From: a virus
Length of the DNA: 64,000 nt
Strand: one strand, 5' to 3'
Virus record (IMG/VR): IMGVR_UViG_3300042515_002448
Location: 1-64,000 of that record
The translations under genes and the position numbers were made by a program. This document shows, in pieces, positions 42,788 through 51,994 of this stretch. Under the pieces are notes generated by a model that made no database searches, was not told where the DNA came from, and saw only the letters and a list, made by a program, of their open reading frames with translations. The first letter of the stretch is position 1; each line of letters opens with the position of its first letter.

Positions 42788-43401
42788 GTGAGGAACAAAC
42801 TAAAGACGTCGCTAAGCGTAAAAAAGCAGCGCAAAGGAAAGAGTTCGCAGACCCTTCAATTGTAGAAGACCTGGTGCATTACTTCTGCGAGAAAAAAAGA
42901 TTAACGATAAAAAATTACACGTATAATCCCTCTAATACCTGGGACGACTACTTCAAAGAGGCTGCTGTGTTGTGTGCAGACTATGAGCTGCCTCCATCCA
43001 CATACATACAAAAAATGTACGAGAGGATGGAGCCTAAAGTACAATTCTTCACTCCAGAGCATATCCGAGGAGAAAAAGTTGAGGCTCTCTTGAAGTCCTG
43101 GCAATCTCAAGGCGAGACTAGCTACGTGGTAGAAATAACAAACGCTAATCTAGATTATAGAGATTTATGGGAGCATCAAGAAAACCTGGCTCGTAGACTT
43201 TTGCGTCCTGATGAAACATACGAGGAGCTTATGCTCGACAGCTCATTGAAGTTCTTTGGCTGGTTCAGAATTCTCAGCACAGAAGAACGCAATATGAAAA
43301 TTATAGAAAAATATCGTCATATTGCCAGGAAAGAAATGACCCAGGCTTTGAAGGACTTTATTGTTCAAAACGGACTTGATTTGGATCGCTTTTCAATATG
43401 A
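42784..43401 (+). CDS. Unknown protein between primase and helicase (possible helicase loader)
   Basis: 205 aa, helical and charged. It shares ATGA overlaps with both neighbours: primase upstream, DnaB-type helicase downstream. No ATPase motif. The position suggests a loader or adaptor such as T4 gp59 or a DnaB partner, but no sequence signature supports that. 'YRDLWEHQENLARRLLRPDE' is the most distinct stretch. Confidence 0.4.
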   Translation: MSEEQTKDVAKRKKAAQRKEFADPSIVEDLVHYFCEKKRLTIKNYTYNPSNTWDDYFKEAAVLCADYELPPSTYIQKMYERMEPKVQFFTPEHIRGEKVEALLKSWQSQGETSYVVEITNANLDYRDLWEHQENLARRLLRPDETYEELMLDSSLKFFGWFRILSTEERNMKIIEKYRHIARKEMTQALKDFIVQNGLDLDRFSI

Positions 43402-44825
43402 GTAATAATGCAGATATTTACAATAACGCAGATTATATAGAGTTAGTTATCCGTTGTCTGTTTCTAGATAGGCAGGTGATGCAGAAAGCTGTAGACCTTC
43501 AGGTGAAACCTGAGGATTTTGGTACGATCAATATTTACCGTGCTTTTGTATCTGCTGCACTAGCTGTAGGCGTTGCCCCTATCAACAGTCAACTGTGTCT
43601 GGCTCATCTACAATCAGCGCTAAAGACACACGGGGTTCTGGATGCAGACAAACCTAATGTGGTAGCGTTCTGGGAAAACATATACAGCGGAGAGCCTACA
43701 AATGCTGAGTATATTCGTGAAAATCTTGCAGGGTTCATAAAGGCAAGACGCTATCAGGTGATGAAGCTTGATAAGTTGAATAGCCCTGAGGAACTCCTAA
43801 GCGCTGCAAGCAAGCTACTCGGAGATATTGAGATAAAAGATAGTAAATCTCATATCAAAGAGTTTAGCCCCTTCTCCGAGCTTGTATTGGTTGAACACAG
43901 GGAAAGTTTGCTTACAGGCTTTGCTGCTGTAGACACAGCCTCCAGAGGTTTAAATTACCAGGAAATGGGAATCATCCTTGGACACTCAGGCAGCGGGAAA
44001 ACTGCAGTAGCCACCTACTCAGCCATACAAAACGCTAAGATGAGAAAGAAAGTTTTGTACCTATCTTTGGAGGAACCTGCACAAAATATTTGTAGTCGAC
44101 TCTATAGTAATGTGTTCAGAATACCGTACACCGATCTACACAAAGGAAATTCCATAATTCAGAGAGATTTGCAAGATTCTTTCCAGTACATGGATTGTCG
44201 TACAAGAGAAGGGTTACAGGACAACATCAAGGTACACGACTTGCGTGATGCGACACCCTTGACAGCTAAATTTATAGCTAACTACCTGGATAGATTGTAT
44301 GAGGAACAAGGGTACCACCCTGATCTGGTATACATTGATCAGATGGACTACATGACCACCAACGAAAAATATGATGCAGAGTGGCAGAAGTATGCGAAGG
44401 TATCTTTTGAGGTCGACGATCTGAGCAATCATTTGATTGGTGGAGTGCATCCTTTCTCTGTATGGCTGCTTCATCAGGCAGGCGGCAAGATGACAAGGAA
44501 ATTCACGAATGCAGAAATCTCAGGATTCAAAGGTATATTAAAGCCTGCTGATATGGTGTTGGCTATTGGACGTGATAGTGCCCAAGACTCTATCGTCAGT
44601 ATATTCAGTCTAAAGTCTCGTCATGCTAAGAATTTCCAGTTTGATTATTTTGCTGAGCTAGAGTTCATGAATTTTGAACAGCACGACAAAGCAGCAGAGG
44701 ACAGAATCAAGGAGGAAGACAAGGACAAGAAAAACAGTCAGCAGAGAAGTAACTTCAAAAATATTCCTCCAAAGAAAGTCAGCCTGTTGCCTTCAGCAAA
44801 AACAGGGTTTCATAGTAAAGAATAA
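43398..44825 (+). CDS. DnaB-type replicative helicase
   Basis: 475 aa. The N-terminal 120 residues match the DnaB N-domain ('FLDRQVMQKAVDLQVKPEDF'). The RecA-like core begins 'LLTGFAAVDTASRGLNYQEM', with Walker A GHSGSGKT (about 194-201), motif H1a 'VLYLSLEEPAQ' and Walker B LVYIDQMDYM (about 309-318). H4 is in 'DLSNHLIGGVHPFSVWLLHQAGGK'. The C-terminus is charged (DRIKEEDKDKKNSQQRS) and may contact primase. Length is normal for the family. Confidence 0.85.
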   Translation: MSNNADIYNNADYIELVIRCLFLDRQVMQKAVDLQVKPEDFGTINIYRAFVSAALAVGVAPINSQLCLAHLQSALKTHGVLDADKPNVVAFWENIYSGEPTNAEYIRENLAGFIKARRYQVMKLDKLNSPEELLSAASKLLGDIEIKDSKSHIKEFSPFSELVLVEHRESLLTGFAAVDTASRGLNYQEMGIILGHSGSGKTAVATYSAIQNAKMRKKVLYLSLEEPAQNICSRLYSNVFRIPYTDLHKGNSIIQRDLQDSFQYMDCRTREGLQDNIKVHDLRDATPLTAKFIANYLDRLYEEQGYHPDLVYIDQMDYMTTNEKYDAEWQKYAKVSFEVDDLSNHLIGGVHPFSVWLLHQAGGKMTRKFTNAEISGFKGILKPADMVLAIGRDSAQDSIVSIFSLKSRHAKNFQFDYFAELEFMNFEQHDKAAEDRIKEEDKDKKNSQQRSNFKNIPPKKVSLLPSAKTGFHSKE

Positions 44826-44827
44826 TT

Positions 44828-47542
44828 ATGTCAGAAAAAATTAGAGTAGCTCCGTTCAGACTAGACGACAGCAAGCCTGAATTGATGATTGTATTTAGTC
44901 ATCCAAACAAAGACGATTTGGAGGCTAAATCTTTCGGTAAAGCAGGTATGAGTGCTGACGAGGTGTTGTCTGCCTTGGAACTAGCGGGAATTCCCCTAGA
45001 TAAAGTGTATATGACCGCTACAGTAAAGTACGGTATAGGCAGCAAACCAAAACCTACTGCGGAAGATATAGAATATTGGCGAGCTGAGCTTGATGCTGAA
45101 ATCGAAGAAATAAAGCCTAAGCTCATCATGCCTATGGGTGCAGAAGCGTTCAAAAGAATCATGCGCACCAATATCAAGATGGGCGACTATCTTGGAGAAA
45201 CTGTAGATACTCCGTACGGGAAGGTTGTCGCTAACTACGCACCTGGGATGATTGTTGCTATGGATCCTACCAAGCGCCCAGAGTTCAGAGATGTTTTTGT
45301 GTTCGCTAAGAAAGTTATGGCGAACGATGTCAATTACGACAGATACCAGTACCTAGTCATAGACGACCCTGCAGAGAACACAAAAATGCTGCAGAAATAT
45401 ATCAACCAAGGTATGTTTGATATAGGTTATGACGCCGAGTGGTTTGGCAACAAATACACCGACGACGAGGTTATGTATGATTTTCAGTACTCTTGCGAAA
45501 AAGATATAGCGATAGTATTAAATATCAGCAAAGACGGGGTAACTGAGAATCGTGAGCTTCTGAATACTATGAAGCTGATGCTTGAGCATCCTCAAGCAAG
45601 GCGTATGGGCTGGAATATCCGCGTTGACGATCTGCGACTCAGACACAGAGGCATTCATCCTCCTGATGAAACACTAGCCTTCGACGGTATGAAGGCTGTT
45701 GCTTTCTTCGACAGCAGACTGCCCAAAGGGTTGGAGACAGGCATCAAAGCCTTCACCAACTATGAGCCGTACTATACTGCCTTGAATAGAAAGATGAAGG
45801 AACATAAACTAGCCAAGAGTGAGATGGCTAAGATGAAGTTTCTTGAGCCTGATATATACTATCACTACTGTGCTGGTGATGCGGTAAGTCACAGAGAGGC
45901 TTGCTTGAATATGATGGAAGCGTTCCCTAAAGAGTTACGCAGCTATTATTACGACATCTATTTACCACTAACTCACTATCTCACAGATATGGAGATGACT
46001 GGCATTGGTGTGGATAAGCAGGTTCTTGAAGAGATTACGGTGAAATATACTGAAAAGTATGAAGAGTTAAAACAAGAGCTTGTAGCTTTCCTCAGTGAAA
46101 GATTTGGAGTAGAAGATTTCAATCCAAACAGTGCTCCTCAGAAAAAAGATCTGCTCTACAAGACTTTGATGGTTGAGCCTGCCTATTACACTAAATCAGG
46201 CAAGAGTCCTAAGAGTAAGGCTTGGTACGATAAGCAAAAGCCTCAAACTCAAAAGATGTATGAGCCCTCAACAAACGGCAAAAGTTTATCGACTATTAAA
46301 TTTCAACTTGAAGAAGCTATCTTTAATAACGATATGCTCCTTCCGGAAGATAAACGAGACCCTGAGACTTTGGAGGCCGCACATAAAGCAATCACACTTC
46401 TGTTGAATGTAAGCCGTGTCGGGGTATTTGCTACAAAATTCTTGAGCAAGAAAGGCATTGCTGCTGACGCCGATTCTGACTTTGACGAAGATACAGATGA
46501 GCCGTTAAAGCAGAGCTACTGGGCAGCCATCTGTAATGATGGTAGAATTCATGCAAGTTTCTTCGAGTGCTTGAAAAACTTTAGGGCAAGCAGTAGTCCT
46601 AATGTACAGAATCCTGCTTCAAAAGTTTTGGCCTATATTCCAGACATCTTTGTTCCGGGATATAGTAAGTTTGATTCTGACGAACAGAAAAAGGTTTCTC
46701 ATCTTATTCCAAAAAATATCAGGAATATTTTCTGTACAGGTATGGAAAACTACCACTGGCTGGAGTTGGACGTTGCTGGTGCAGACCTGGCAATCATGGC
46801 CTTTCTGTCTAAAGACCCTGACTTTATTCACGACATTCGTGCAGGTAATTTTCACCAAACGAAAATGCGTGAGTATTTCAACGATGCGACACTAACAAAA
46901 AAAGATGTTAGTAAATATGTTATTGCGAAGAGCATCACGTTCAGAGTTTCCTATACGTCAGGACTTATGGGAGCCGCTATACCTATTCAAGCGGACATCT
47001 ATGCTGAGAACGGATTGAGTGTTTCTCTAGGAACTATCGAGTATGCGCTAACTACCTGGAAGAGGTATGAAAGATATATGCTATACAGAGACCAGTGCAC
47101 AAACGAGGTAGAATCATTCAAGAGAATTACCAACGCCAGAGGACAAGTTTTGACATATGAAGAAACTGACAACTTTGGTATCTTAGCTGGCTGGAAGAAC
47201 GAGGCTCTAGCTTTTCCTGTAGCGAGTGAGCTAGCTAACTTTATGTGGCATGCGTCTGTTAATCTCAAAGCTATCCTTAAAAAGGAAAATCTATGGATGA
47301 ACTATGTGCTGCCTGTGAATACGGTACATGACGCCATTTACTTGGCGGTGCACAAAGATCTATTAAAAGACAATTATATTCAAGAGATGATGAAGTACGT
47401 TTTTTGCGATCATACACGATTAGCCACAGGAGACAGTGTGGGTTGCGAGATAGTTATATCAGATCGCTGGAAAGGTCCGAAGATATTTGAGAAAGAAACC
47501 CAATGGAACTTTGAACAAGAACGCTGGGATTGGAAAGATTAG
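44828..47542 (+). CDS. Family A DNA polymerase with N-terminal uracil-DNA-glycosylase-like domain
   Basis: 904 aa. Residues about 1-150 follow the UDG family 4-like scaffold (AGMSADEVLSALELAGIPLD, 'VYMTATVKY', then 'E...W...L...I..#.PKLIMPMGAEA'). The usual GEAPG catalytic loop is replaced by SHPNKDD, so glycosylase activity is doubtful. The 3'-5' exonuclease has GYDAEW (about 199-204) and YCAGDAVSHR (about 346-355). Polymerase motif A is DVAGADLAIMAFLSKDP (about 646-662), motif B 'AKSITFRVSYTSG' (about 696-708) and motif C TVHDAIYLAV (about 833-842). Motif A has Asp where Glu is usual and motif C has Ala after HD. A UDG-like N-domain on PolA is known in SPO1-type phages. Confidence 0.85.
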   Translation: MSEKIRVAPFRLDDSKPELMIVFSHPNKDDLEAKSFGKAGMSADEVLSALELAGIPLDKVYMTATVKYGIGSKPKPTAEDIEYWRAELDAEIEEIKPKLIMPMGAEAFKRIMRTNIKMGDYLGETVDTPYGKVVANYAPGMIVAMDPTKRPEFRDVFVFAKKVMANDVNYDRYQYLVIDDPAENTKMLQKYINQGMFDIGYDAEWFGNKYTDDEVMYDFQYSCEKDIAIVLNISKDGVTENRELLNTMKLMLEHPQARRMGWNIRVDDLRLRHRGIHPPDETLAFDGMKAVAFFDSRLPKGLETGIKAFTNYEPYYTALNRKMKEHKLAKSEMAKMKFLEPDIYYHYCAGDAVSHREACLNMMEAFPKELRSYYYDIYLPLTHYLTDMEMTGIGVDKQVLEEITVKYTEKYEELKQELVAFLSERFGVEDFNPNSAPQKKDLLYKTLMVEPAYYTKSGKSPKSKAWYDKQKPQTQKMYEPSTNGKSLSTIKFQLEEAIFNNDMLLPEDKRDPETLEAAHKAITLLLNVSRVGVFATKFLSKKGIAADADSDFDEDTDEPLKQSYWAAICNDGRIHASFFECLKNFRASSSPNVQNPASKVLAYIPDIFVPGYSKFDSDEQKKVSHLIPKNIRNIFCTGMENYHWLELDVAGADLAIMAFLSKDPDFIHDIRAGNFHQTKMREYFNDATLTKKDVSKYVIAKSITFRVSYTSGLMGAAIPIQADIYAENGLSVSLGTIEYALTTWKRYERYMLYRDQCTNEVESFKRITNARGQVLTYEETDNFGILAGWKNEALAFPVASELANFMWHASVNLKAILKKENLWMNYVLPVNTVHDAIYLAVHKDLLKDNYIQEMMKYVFCDHTRLATGDSVGCEIVISDRWKGPKIFEKETQWNFEQERWDWKD

Positions 47543-47543
47543 T

Positions 47544-48269
47544 ATGCACTATCAAAGCTTTAAATTAACCAATAATAGCAAGGTAAGATTCTCTCCAAAA
47601 CACAACAACACATTTAGTCTGACTCAAGGTCCGCCCGAGGAGGGAGGCACTTGTCCTATGGCTACTGAAGGTCCTGAAGGATGTCTCGAGGTTTGCTATG
47701 ATAAAAATCTGCGTAAACTGTACAAGGCCTATGCCGCTGTAGAGGACTTCAATACTTCTTTGGTTTTAGGTAAGACCAAAGAAGAAATGTTTTGTGTGAT
47801 AGATAATACTGTGTCGAAATGGCTATTAACTGGAGGAGACAAAGATCCTTATTTCCGCATACATACAGGAGGAGACTTTTTCAATAAAACGTACGCCTCT
47901 GCCTGGAAAGATGTAATGTTGAAGTATCCTTCTGTAAAGTTCTGGGCCTATACAAGAAGTCTGTTCGCTGTACCTGTTTTGCTGGAGGCTGCGAATTTAA
48001 CTTTGATGCTAAGTTGTGATCCTGTAAACAAGGATAAGGTATTGAAGACTTACGCTGAACATAAAGACAATCCTAACCTCGGTATCGCTTGGATGGGAGA
48101 CAACATGCCTGAGGAAATTAGCGATCGTGCCGTGCTTGATTGTCCTGAGGTTACAGGCAAAACAAAAAATACAAAACAGCTAGGAGCATGTGCGAGATGC
48201 CGAGTATGTATAGATAGAAAATTAAAAACAGGGAAAATTAGACACGTTCGTTTTCCGATTCACAGATAA
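47544..48269 (+). CDS. GP88-like phage protein
   Basis: 241 aa from the ATG at 47544, 1 bp after the polymerase stop. 'GTCPMATEGPEGCLEVCYDKNLRKLY' (split by the 20-residue rule as GTCPMATEGPEG and CLEVCYDKNLRK) and 'FRIHTGGDFFNKTYASAW' followed by 'VKFWAYTRS' match the phage GP88 family: 'CP.....C...C', 'R.h..GDF.s..Y...W', 'F.aYTks'. A C-terminal CxRCRVC pair adds cysteines. The function is unknown. The cysteines suggest a metal or Fe-S site. It closes the replisome operon. Confidence 0.65.
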   Translation: MHYQSFKLTNNSKVRFSPKHNNTFSLTQGPPEEGGTCPMATEGPEGCLEVCYDKNLRKLYKAYAAVEDFNTSLVLGKTKEEMFCVIDNTVSKWLLTGGDKDPYFRIHTGGDFFNKTYASAWKDVMLKYPSVKFWAYTRSLFAVPVLLEAANLTLMLSCDPVNKDKVLKTYAEHKDNPNLGIAWMGDNMPEEISDRAVLDCPEVTGKTKNTKQLGACARCRVCIDRKLKTGKIRHVRFPIHR

Positions 48270-48288
48270 CTACACACAAAACAAAAAC

Positions 48289-49104
48289 ATGAATACACTA
48301 TCAAAAGTAATCTATAGAGCATCACATACAAAAGTTAACGGATTCAGCTGCCGTACGGTAGAAATCCGGGGATCAAAATATCTTGTATTGCATGATCTGA
48401 TCGCAGCCTTCGGAAGAAAGTTTGTAAACTTCCTTCTAATTCCTCCTATTGTCGCTCGCGTTTCGGACGGTTCAAACAGCCAGGACAGGAGACTTGTGAC
48501 CATCACACAGTTCAGGAATGCTCGTAATCTGCAGATGGAAAGCAAGGATAAGAAAATCGCTGCAAGAGCATCCAGGAACACTGCAAAGCCGGGCAGGGTA
48601 GAGGCAGAACAGCACCTGTTTCCTTTTGAAACACTTGGAGATTTGAGAGCAAAAGAAACCAAGAAAGTTGAACCTAAAGAGTTCGACCTTTCTAAAATTA
48701 CTATCGACCCGTCAAGTGTTCGTAAGCCTGGGCAGGATGCTCCTAAGGAAGCCAAGCCAGCTCCTTCTCCTGAGCAGGTGCTAAGAACAAGAATCAATTC
48801 TCTTGTAGATAATTTTGCTATCGTCACAGCCCTAGAGGAAAACCGCACAGATGATGTGGAATTTGGTCGTATTAAAGGGCGAATGTATACAGCCATGTAT
48901 GAGGAGTTCGATAGACAAATCGCCTCTGCTCTGGAAACCTCCGGCAAGCAGCTGTCAGATTATGGTCTCGGGCTTGAGGCCAGAATCAATCTAGCTCAAA
49001 AAGCCAAAAAAGGCTGCAACTATATGGCAGTTATTGAAAAGCTCGGCTGTCTCCCTCAGTTGCTGGTTGTAGCAAAACAAATGTTTGAGTCTCAGACCAA
49101 ATAG
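48289..49104 (+). CDS. Unknown protein, possible BRO/KilA-type N-terminus
   Basis: 271 aa with an A/C-rich leader (ACACAAAACAAAAACATG). Residues 15-85 (NGFSCRTVEIRGSKYLVLHD, LIAAFGRKFVNFLL..., ending 'RRLVTITQFRNARN') have the strand-strand-helix order of phage Bro-N/KilA-N DNA-binding domains, but the match is weak. The middle is Lys/Pro-rich and flexible; the C-terminal 100 residues are helical and end LPQLLVVAKQMF. A DNA-binding regulator is possible. Confidence 0.4.
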   Translation: MNTLSKVIYRASHTKVNGFSCRTVEIRGSKYLVLHDLIAAFGRKFVNFLLIPPIVARVSDGSNSQDRRLVTITQFRNARNLQMESKDKKIAARASRNTAKPGRVEAEQHLFPFETLGDLRAKETKKVEPKEFDLSKITIDPSSVRKPGQDAPKEAKPAPSPEQVLRTRINSLVDNFAIVTALEENRTDDVEFGRIKGRMYTAMYEEFDRQIASALETSGKQLSDYGLGLEARINLAQKAKKGCNYMAVIEKLGCLPQLLVVAKQMFESQTK

Positions 49105-49156
49105 ATATAGAATAGTTTTTCCCCTCAGAACATTTTTTATTAAAAATTAGATAATT

Positions 49157-49489
49157 ATGAGCGACTCAACACCAAACAAAGATACAAGCATTACAGTAGA
49201 AGCCTCAATTGAAAGTGTTTTAGATACACAAACCGATACGACTGTAGAGGTGTATGAGTCTGTGGCTGTCTATGATCCGTTTTTAAAACCTTCCGAGAAT
49301 GTTATTCCTCTGACAGGAGATCAGGATCTATTAAGGCAGCAACAATTAAGCGCAGCTCAAGCAGCTGAAGAGGGTATGACCGTTATGAAGCCAATAGAGC
49401 ATTATGATGAGGAAACTGGTACCCTTATTAGATTAGTTCCGATTCCAGAGAGTGAGTTTATCACTGATATGGTAGTTTTACCTGAGTAA
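49157..49489 (+). CDS. Unknown acidic protein
   Basis: 110 aa, acidic and Thr/Ser-rich (SITVEASIESVLDTQTDTTV), preceded by a T/A-rich leader. No cysteines, no membrane segment, no family recognised. Lies just upstream of the GGG-tailed protein, in the same direction. Confidence 0.35.
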   Translation: MSDSTPNKDTSITVEASIESVLDTQTDTTVEVYESVAVYDPFLKPSENVIPLTGDQDLLRQQQLSAAQAAEEGMTVMKPIEHYDEETGTLIRLVPIPESEFITDMVVLPE

Positions 49490-49523
49490 GTGTAGAGTAA
49501 CAAACCAAAACAAAAAAACAGCA

Positions 49524-49859
49524 ATGAACAACAACATCATCTCCTCCGAAATCAACAACTCCACCTCTATCGAAGCAACCTCCTCTATTATCATGAACAA
49601 CTACAAAGTAGAAATCGCAGATTCCACAGGCCACACCACTCTTGCAGATCTTTCCATGGAACAAGCCACGGAAAACATTCTTGACCGTGTGGAAAAGAAG
49701 GCGCATTGGGTGTACATCAACGGCACTCCGTTCCAGTTCGAAGGAAGCAATGTACGCACAGAAGCCAATCAGCAAAAGCTGCGTCAGGCGCTTGTTAACA
49801 ACCCTGCAGCACAGGTAATGCTCACTGGTGTTGTGATGGGCGGGGGTCTGCTGAACTAG
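49524..49859 (+). CDS. Small protein with C-terminal GGG; candidate ubiquitin-like modifier
   Basis: 111 aa, or 88 aa from the in-frame ATG at 49593. After a low-complexity N-terminus (NNNIISSEINNSTSIEATSS) comes a strand-helix-strand unit: YKVEIADSTGHTTLADLSME, then a helix 'QATENILDRVEKK' and 'AHWVYINGTPFQFEG', then a helix 'QQKLRQALVNN' and a last strand AAQVMLTGVVMGGGLLN. Ending in GGG plus a short LLN tail is what a modifier processed by a JAB peptidase would look like. JAB and E1-like genes lie 2.8 kb downstream. Codons are strongly biased to C-ending forms (AAC, ATC, TCC), unlike neighbours. The gene has its own A/C-rich leader and terminator, so high expression is likely. The beta-grasp fold is unproven. 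Confidence 0.4.
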   Translation: MNNNIISSEINNSTSIEATSSIIMNNYKVEIADSTGHTTLADLSMEQATENILDRVEKKAHWVYINGTPFQFEGSNVRTEANQQKLRQALVNNPAAQVMLTGVVMGGGLLN

Positions 49860-49886
49860 TCGACTCGCTCACGCAGGTTTAACCAT

Positions 49887-49926
49887 AACCCTCCAGGGCC
49901 ACGTGCTCTGGAGGGTTTCTTTTTTT
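49887..49926 (+). terminator. Strong terminator after the GGG-tailed gene
   Basis: AACCCTCCAGGG (49887-49898) pairs with CTCTGGAGGGTT (49906-49917), followed by an extended T-run. It isolates the 49524 gene from the 49934 gene. Confidence 0.85.
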
Positions 49927-49933
49927 AAACACC

Positions 49934-51991
49934 ATGAATCTTTCCGTCGCTGAATTTAAGAACATCACCAAGAAGTTTCTCGAGGTTTCAAAAAACGTAG
50001 CCTCAGGCAATATTCAAATTTCATCTACCCACGGACCAAATTGGAGCTGGGTATATTCATTAAAGTATAGTCAGCTCAAGTTTAAAAACTGCAGCAAGTT
50101 TCATGCATGCTCAAAACTAATAAATGTTCCTACCTCAGGATTGAGTGTACCTGTTCCATTCAGTGCTTCAGAGGCGTTTAATAACGCCTGTCAGGCTGCT
50201 CATATTACAGCCAGAGGCATTATGAAGGACGATCCAAAAACATTTAAAACTCTAAAACTTATTCCGGAAGACATTTCCAGTGAATACAGACCTCTAGTTA
50301 TCGCAAACGTTCCTGTAGAGTATACCGACTCTGGTAAAACATACAGACTGGTAACAAAGTTCGCCGACAACTCAGCCAGCGTAGAGACAGCTGTTGTAGC
50401 GCACAGCGAAGAGGACATATACGACTATCTGGATCAGGGGTTTTTCTTGATGAGTATTCCTCACAAGAACAAACTCAAAAAGGACGAGACGTTACATGTC
50501 GTAGCTAATGCTTATGACATCAATACCGCGCACGTCTTTGCTATGTGTAAGCTTCAGCCTGAACTGACGTCTTTTCTTAAAAACTCTTGCTTCATCAATG
50601 TTTATGATGCCGAAATGATCAGACTCAGAATGAATAAGAAGCTGTCTGAGGCTAATAAGTTAAAGTACTCTCCGATATCTGCTTTAATTGATAGCGACTA
50701 CAAGAAAAATACCACCCTGCTGGTGCTTGGTAAGCTGCTAAACAACGAGATCGAAAAGACTACAATTCAGAACATCACTCTGTCGAAAACCAGTGCTACT
50801 TACGAACAGGTACATATCGTCAGCCCTGGCTTGCTGTCGTTGCTGTACAACATGCTTAACTTTAACGGCGAGTTTGACATTTATACTATTGCAAATATCC
50901 TAGCTGCGTCTTTACAAAGGGACGTAGACTCTGAAGCAGACAGGGTATCACATGCTCGAGTAGATGAGCAAGTGATAGGCACTCTTCCAGAAGTCTCGAT
51001 CAACGGTATACCCATATCTGTTTCTGTTTCGGACACAGGGCAAAGGTATATCAACAAGGTGAGAATAAATAAAGATGAGATTGCTCAAGCTATCTACAGG
51101 GCTAGCTGTCACCACGACGAGAAAGAGTACAAGCTATTCTTAAAGTCTATCAGCCGGATGAGTCTCAAATACCACGACATTATCGCCAATGGTTTGAAGG
51201 TAAAGATTCATAACATGACTTCGAATGAGTTGAGAGAATCCACTCCAGGGAATGGTGCCCCTGCGATAAAGTTTAGGATCGACTCAGAAGACAAGCGAGT
51301 AAAGCTGGAGATCAGCGATAATCGACTAGTTCGTGTAAACCTGGGCAGATTGATACAGCGTGTAGACACGATTAACAAGAAAACCGACGGTCGCTGGTAT
51401 TCCAGACACAACGCTGCCGGGGTATACAGGACAGGGTACAGAAACGATACATGGGCAGCAGAAGAAGTTGTCGACGCGTTGCTATCATGCACCACATTCG
51501 AAGTCGAGCGTGTTGCTGAGGATGGAACGAAGACTAACCACAAGGAGACGCTGATTACGAAACAAGACATTGTGGCTCTGCTCGAGGTTGTAAACAAGGT
51601 AAAGAATGAAGCTATCGAGAGAAGCAAGCAGTTCTTGCAAACCGCAGTAGATCTAACCAAAGCTGAACGGGTAGATTTCATGGGCAAGCCTGCGTACAAG
51701 GTTACAGGCGCACTGCGAACTTATGCTGTGGTTATTGAAAACGCTAAAGTTTATGACTTTGATACAAAACAATATCGCTGCATTGTAAATGATAGACACT
51801 ATGAAGGTGCAGGCTATGACGATGTAGCCACTCGACTACTGGCACTGAAGAATGACAGCGTGATGCAGGAATCTATCTCTACACTAAAAGGTGTGGCTCA
51901 ACCTCAATACGAAAACGCACATAACTATACTCCTGACAGAGACAACACAGTAAACCTAGAAAACATTGTAGACAACGTACTAGCCCGATAA
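49934..51991 (+). CDS. Large unknown protein
   Basis: 685 aa, no recognisable domain. The N-terminal third mixes strands and helices; the middle holds 'GTLPEVSINGIPISVSVSDT'; the C-terminal third is charged and helical ('AAEEVVDALLSCTTFEVERV', 'VNKVKNEAIERSKQFLQTAV'). It starts 8 nt after a terminator T-run. It is the first gene of the unit that includes the exonuclease-like, JAB and E1-like genes, 3 bp before the exonuclease-like gene. A substrate or ligase-like partner in that module is only a guess. Confidence 0.4.
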   Translation: MNLSVAEFKNITKKFLEVSKNVASGNIQISSTHGPNWSWVYSLKYSQLKFKNCSKFHACSKLINVPTSGLSVPVPFSASEAFNNACQAAHITARGIMKDDPKTFKTLKLIPEDISSEYRPLVIANVPVEYTDSGKTYRLVTKFADNSASVETAVVAHSEEDIYDYLDQGFFLMSIPHKNKLKKDETLHVVANAYDINTAHVFAMCKLQPELTSFLKNSCFINVYDAEMIRLRMNKKLSEANKLKYSPISALIDSDYKKNTTLLVLGKLLNNEIEKTTIQNITLSKTSATYEQVHIVSPGLLSLLYNMLNFNGEFDIYTIANILAASLQRDVDSEADRVSHARVDEQVIGTLPEVSINGIPISVSVSDTGQRYINKVRINKDEIAQAIYRASCHHDEKEYKLFLKSISRMSLKYHDIIANGLKVKIHNMTSNELRESTPGNGAPAIKFRIDSEDKRVKLEISDNRLVRVNLGRLIQRVDTINKKTDGRWYSRHNAAGVYRTGYRNDTWAAEEVVDALLSCTTFEVERVAEDGTKTNHKETLITKQDIVALLEVVNKVKNEAIERSKQFLQTAVDLTKAERVDFMGKPAYKVTGALRTYAVVIENAKVYDFDTKQYRCIVNDRHYEGAGYDDVATRLLALKNDSVMQESISTLKGVAQPQYENAHNYTPDRDNTVNLENIVDNVLAR

Positions 51992-51994
51992 CAC

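Noticed and set aside
48312-48947. 211-codon minus-strand ORF opposite the 48289 gene
   Set aside because: Complete shadow of the plus-strand gene, Leu/Ser-rich as antisense frames usually are.
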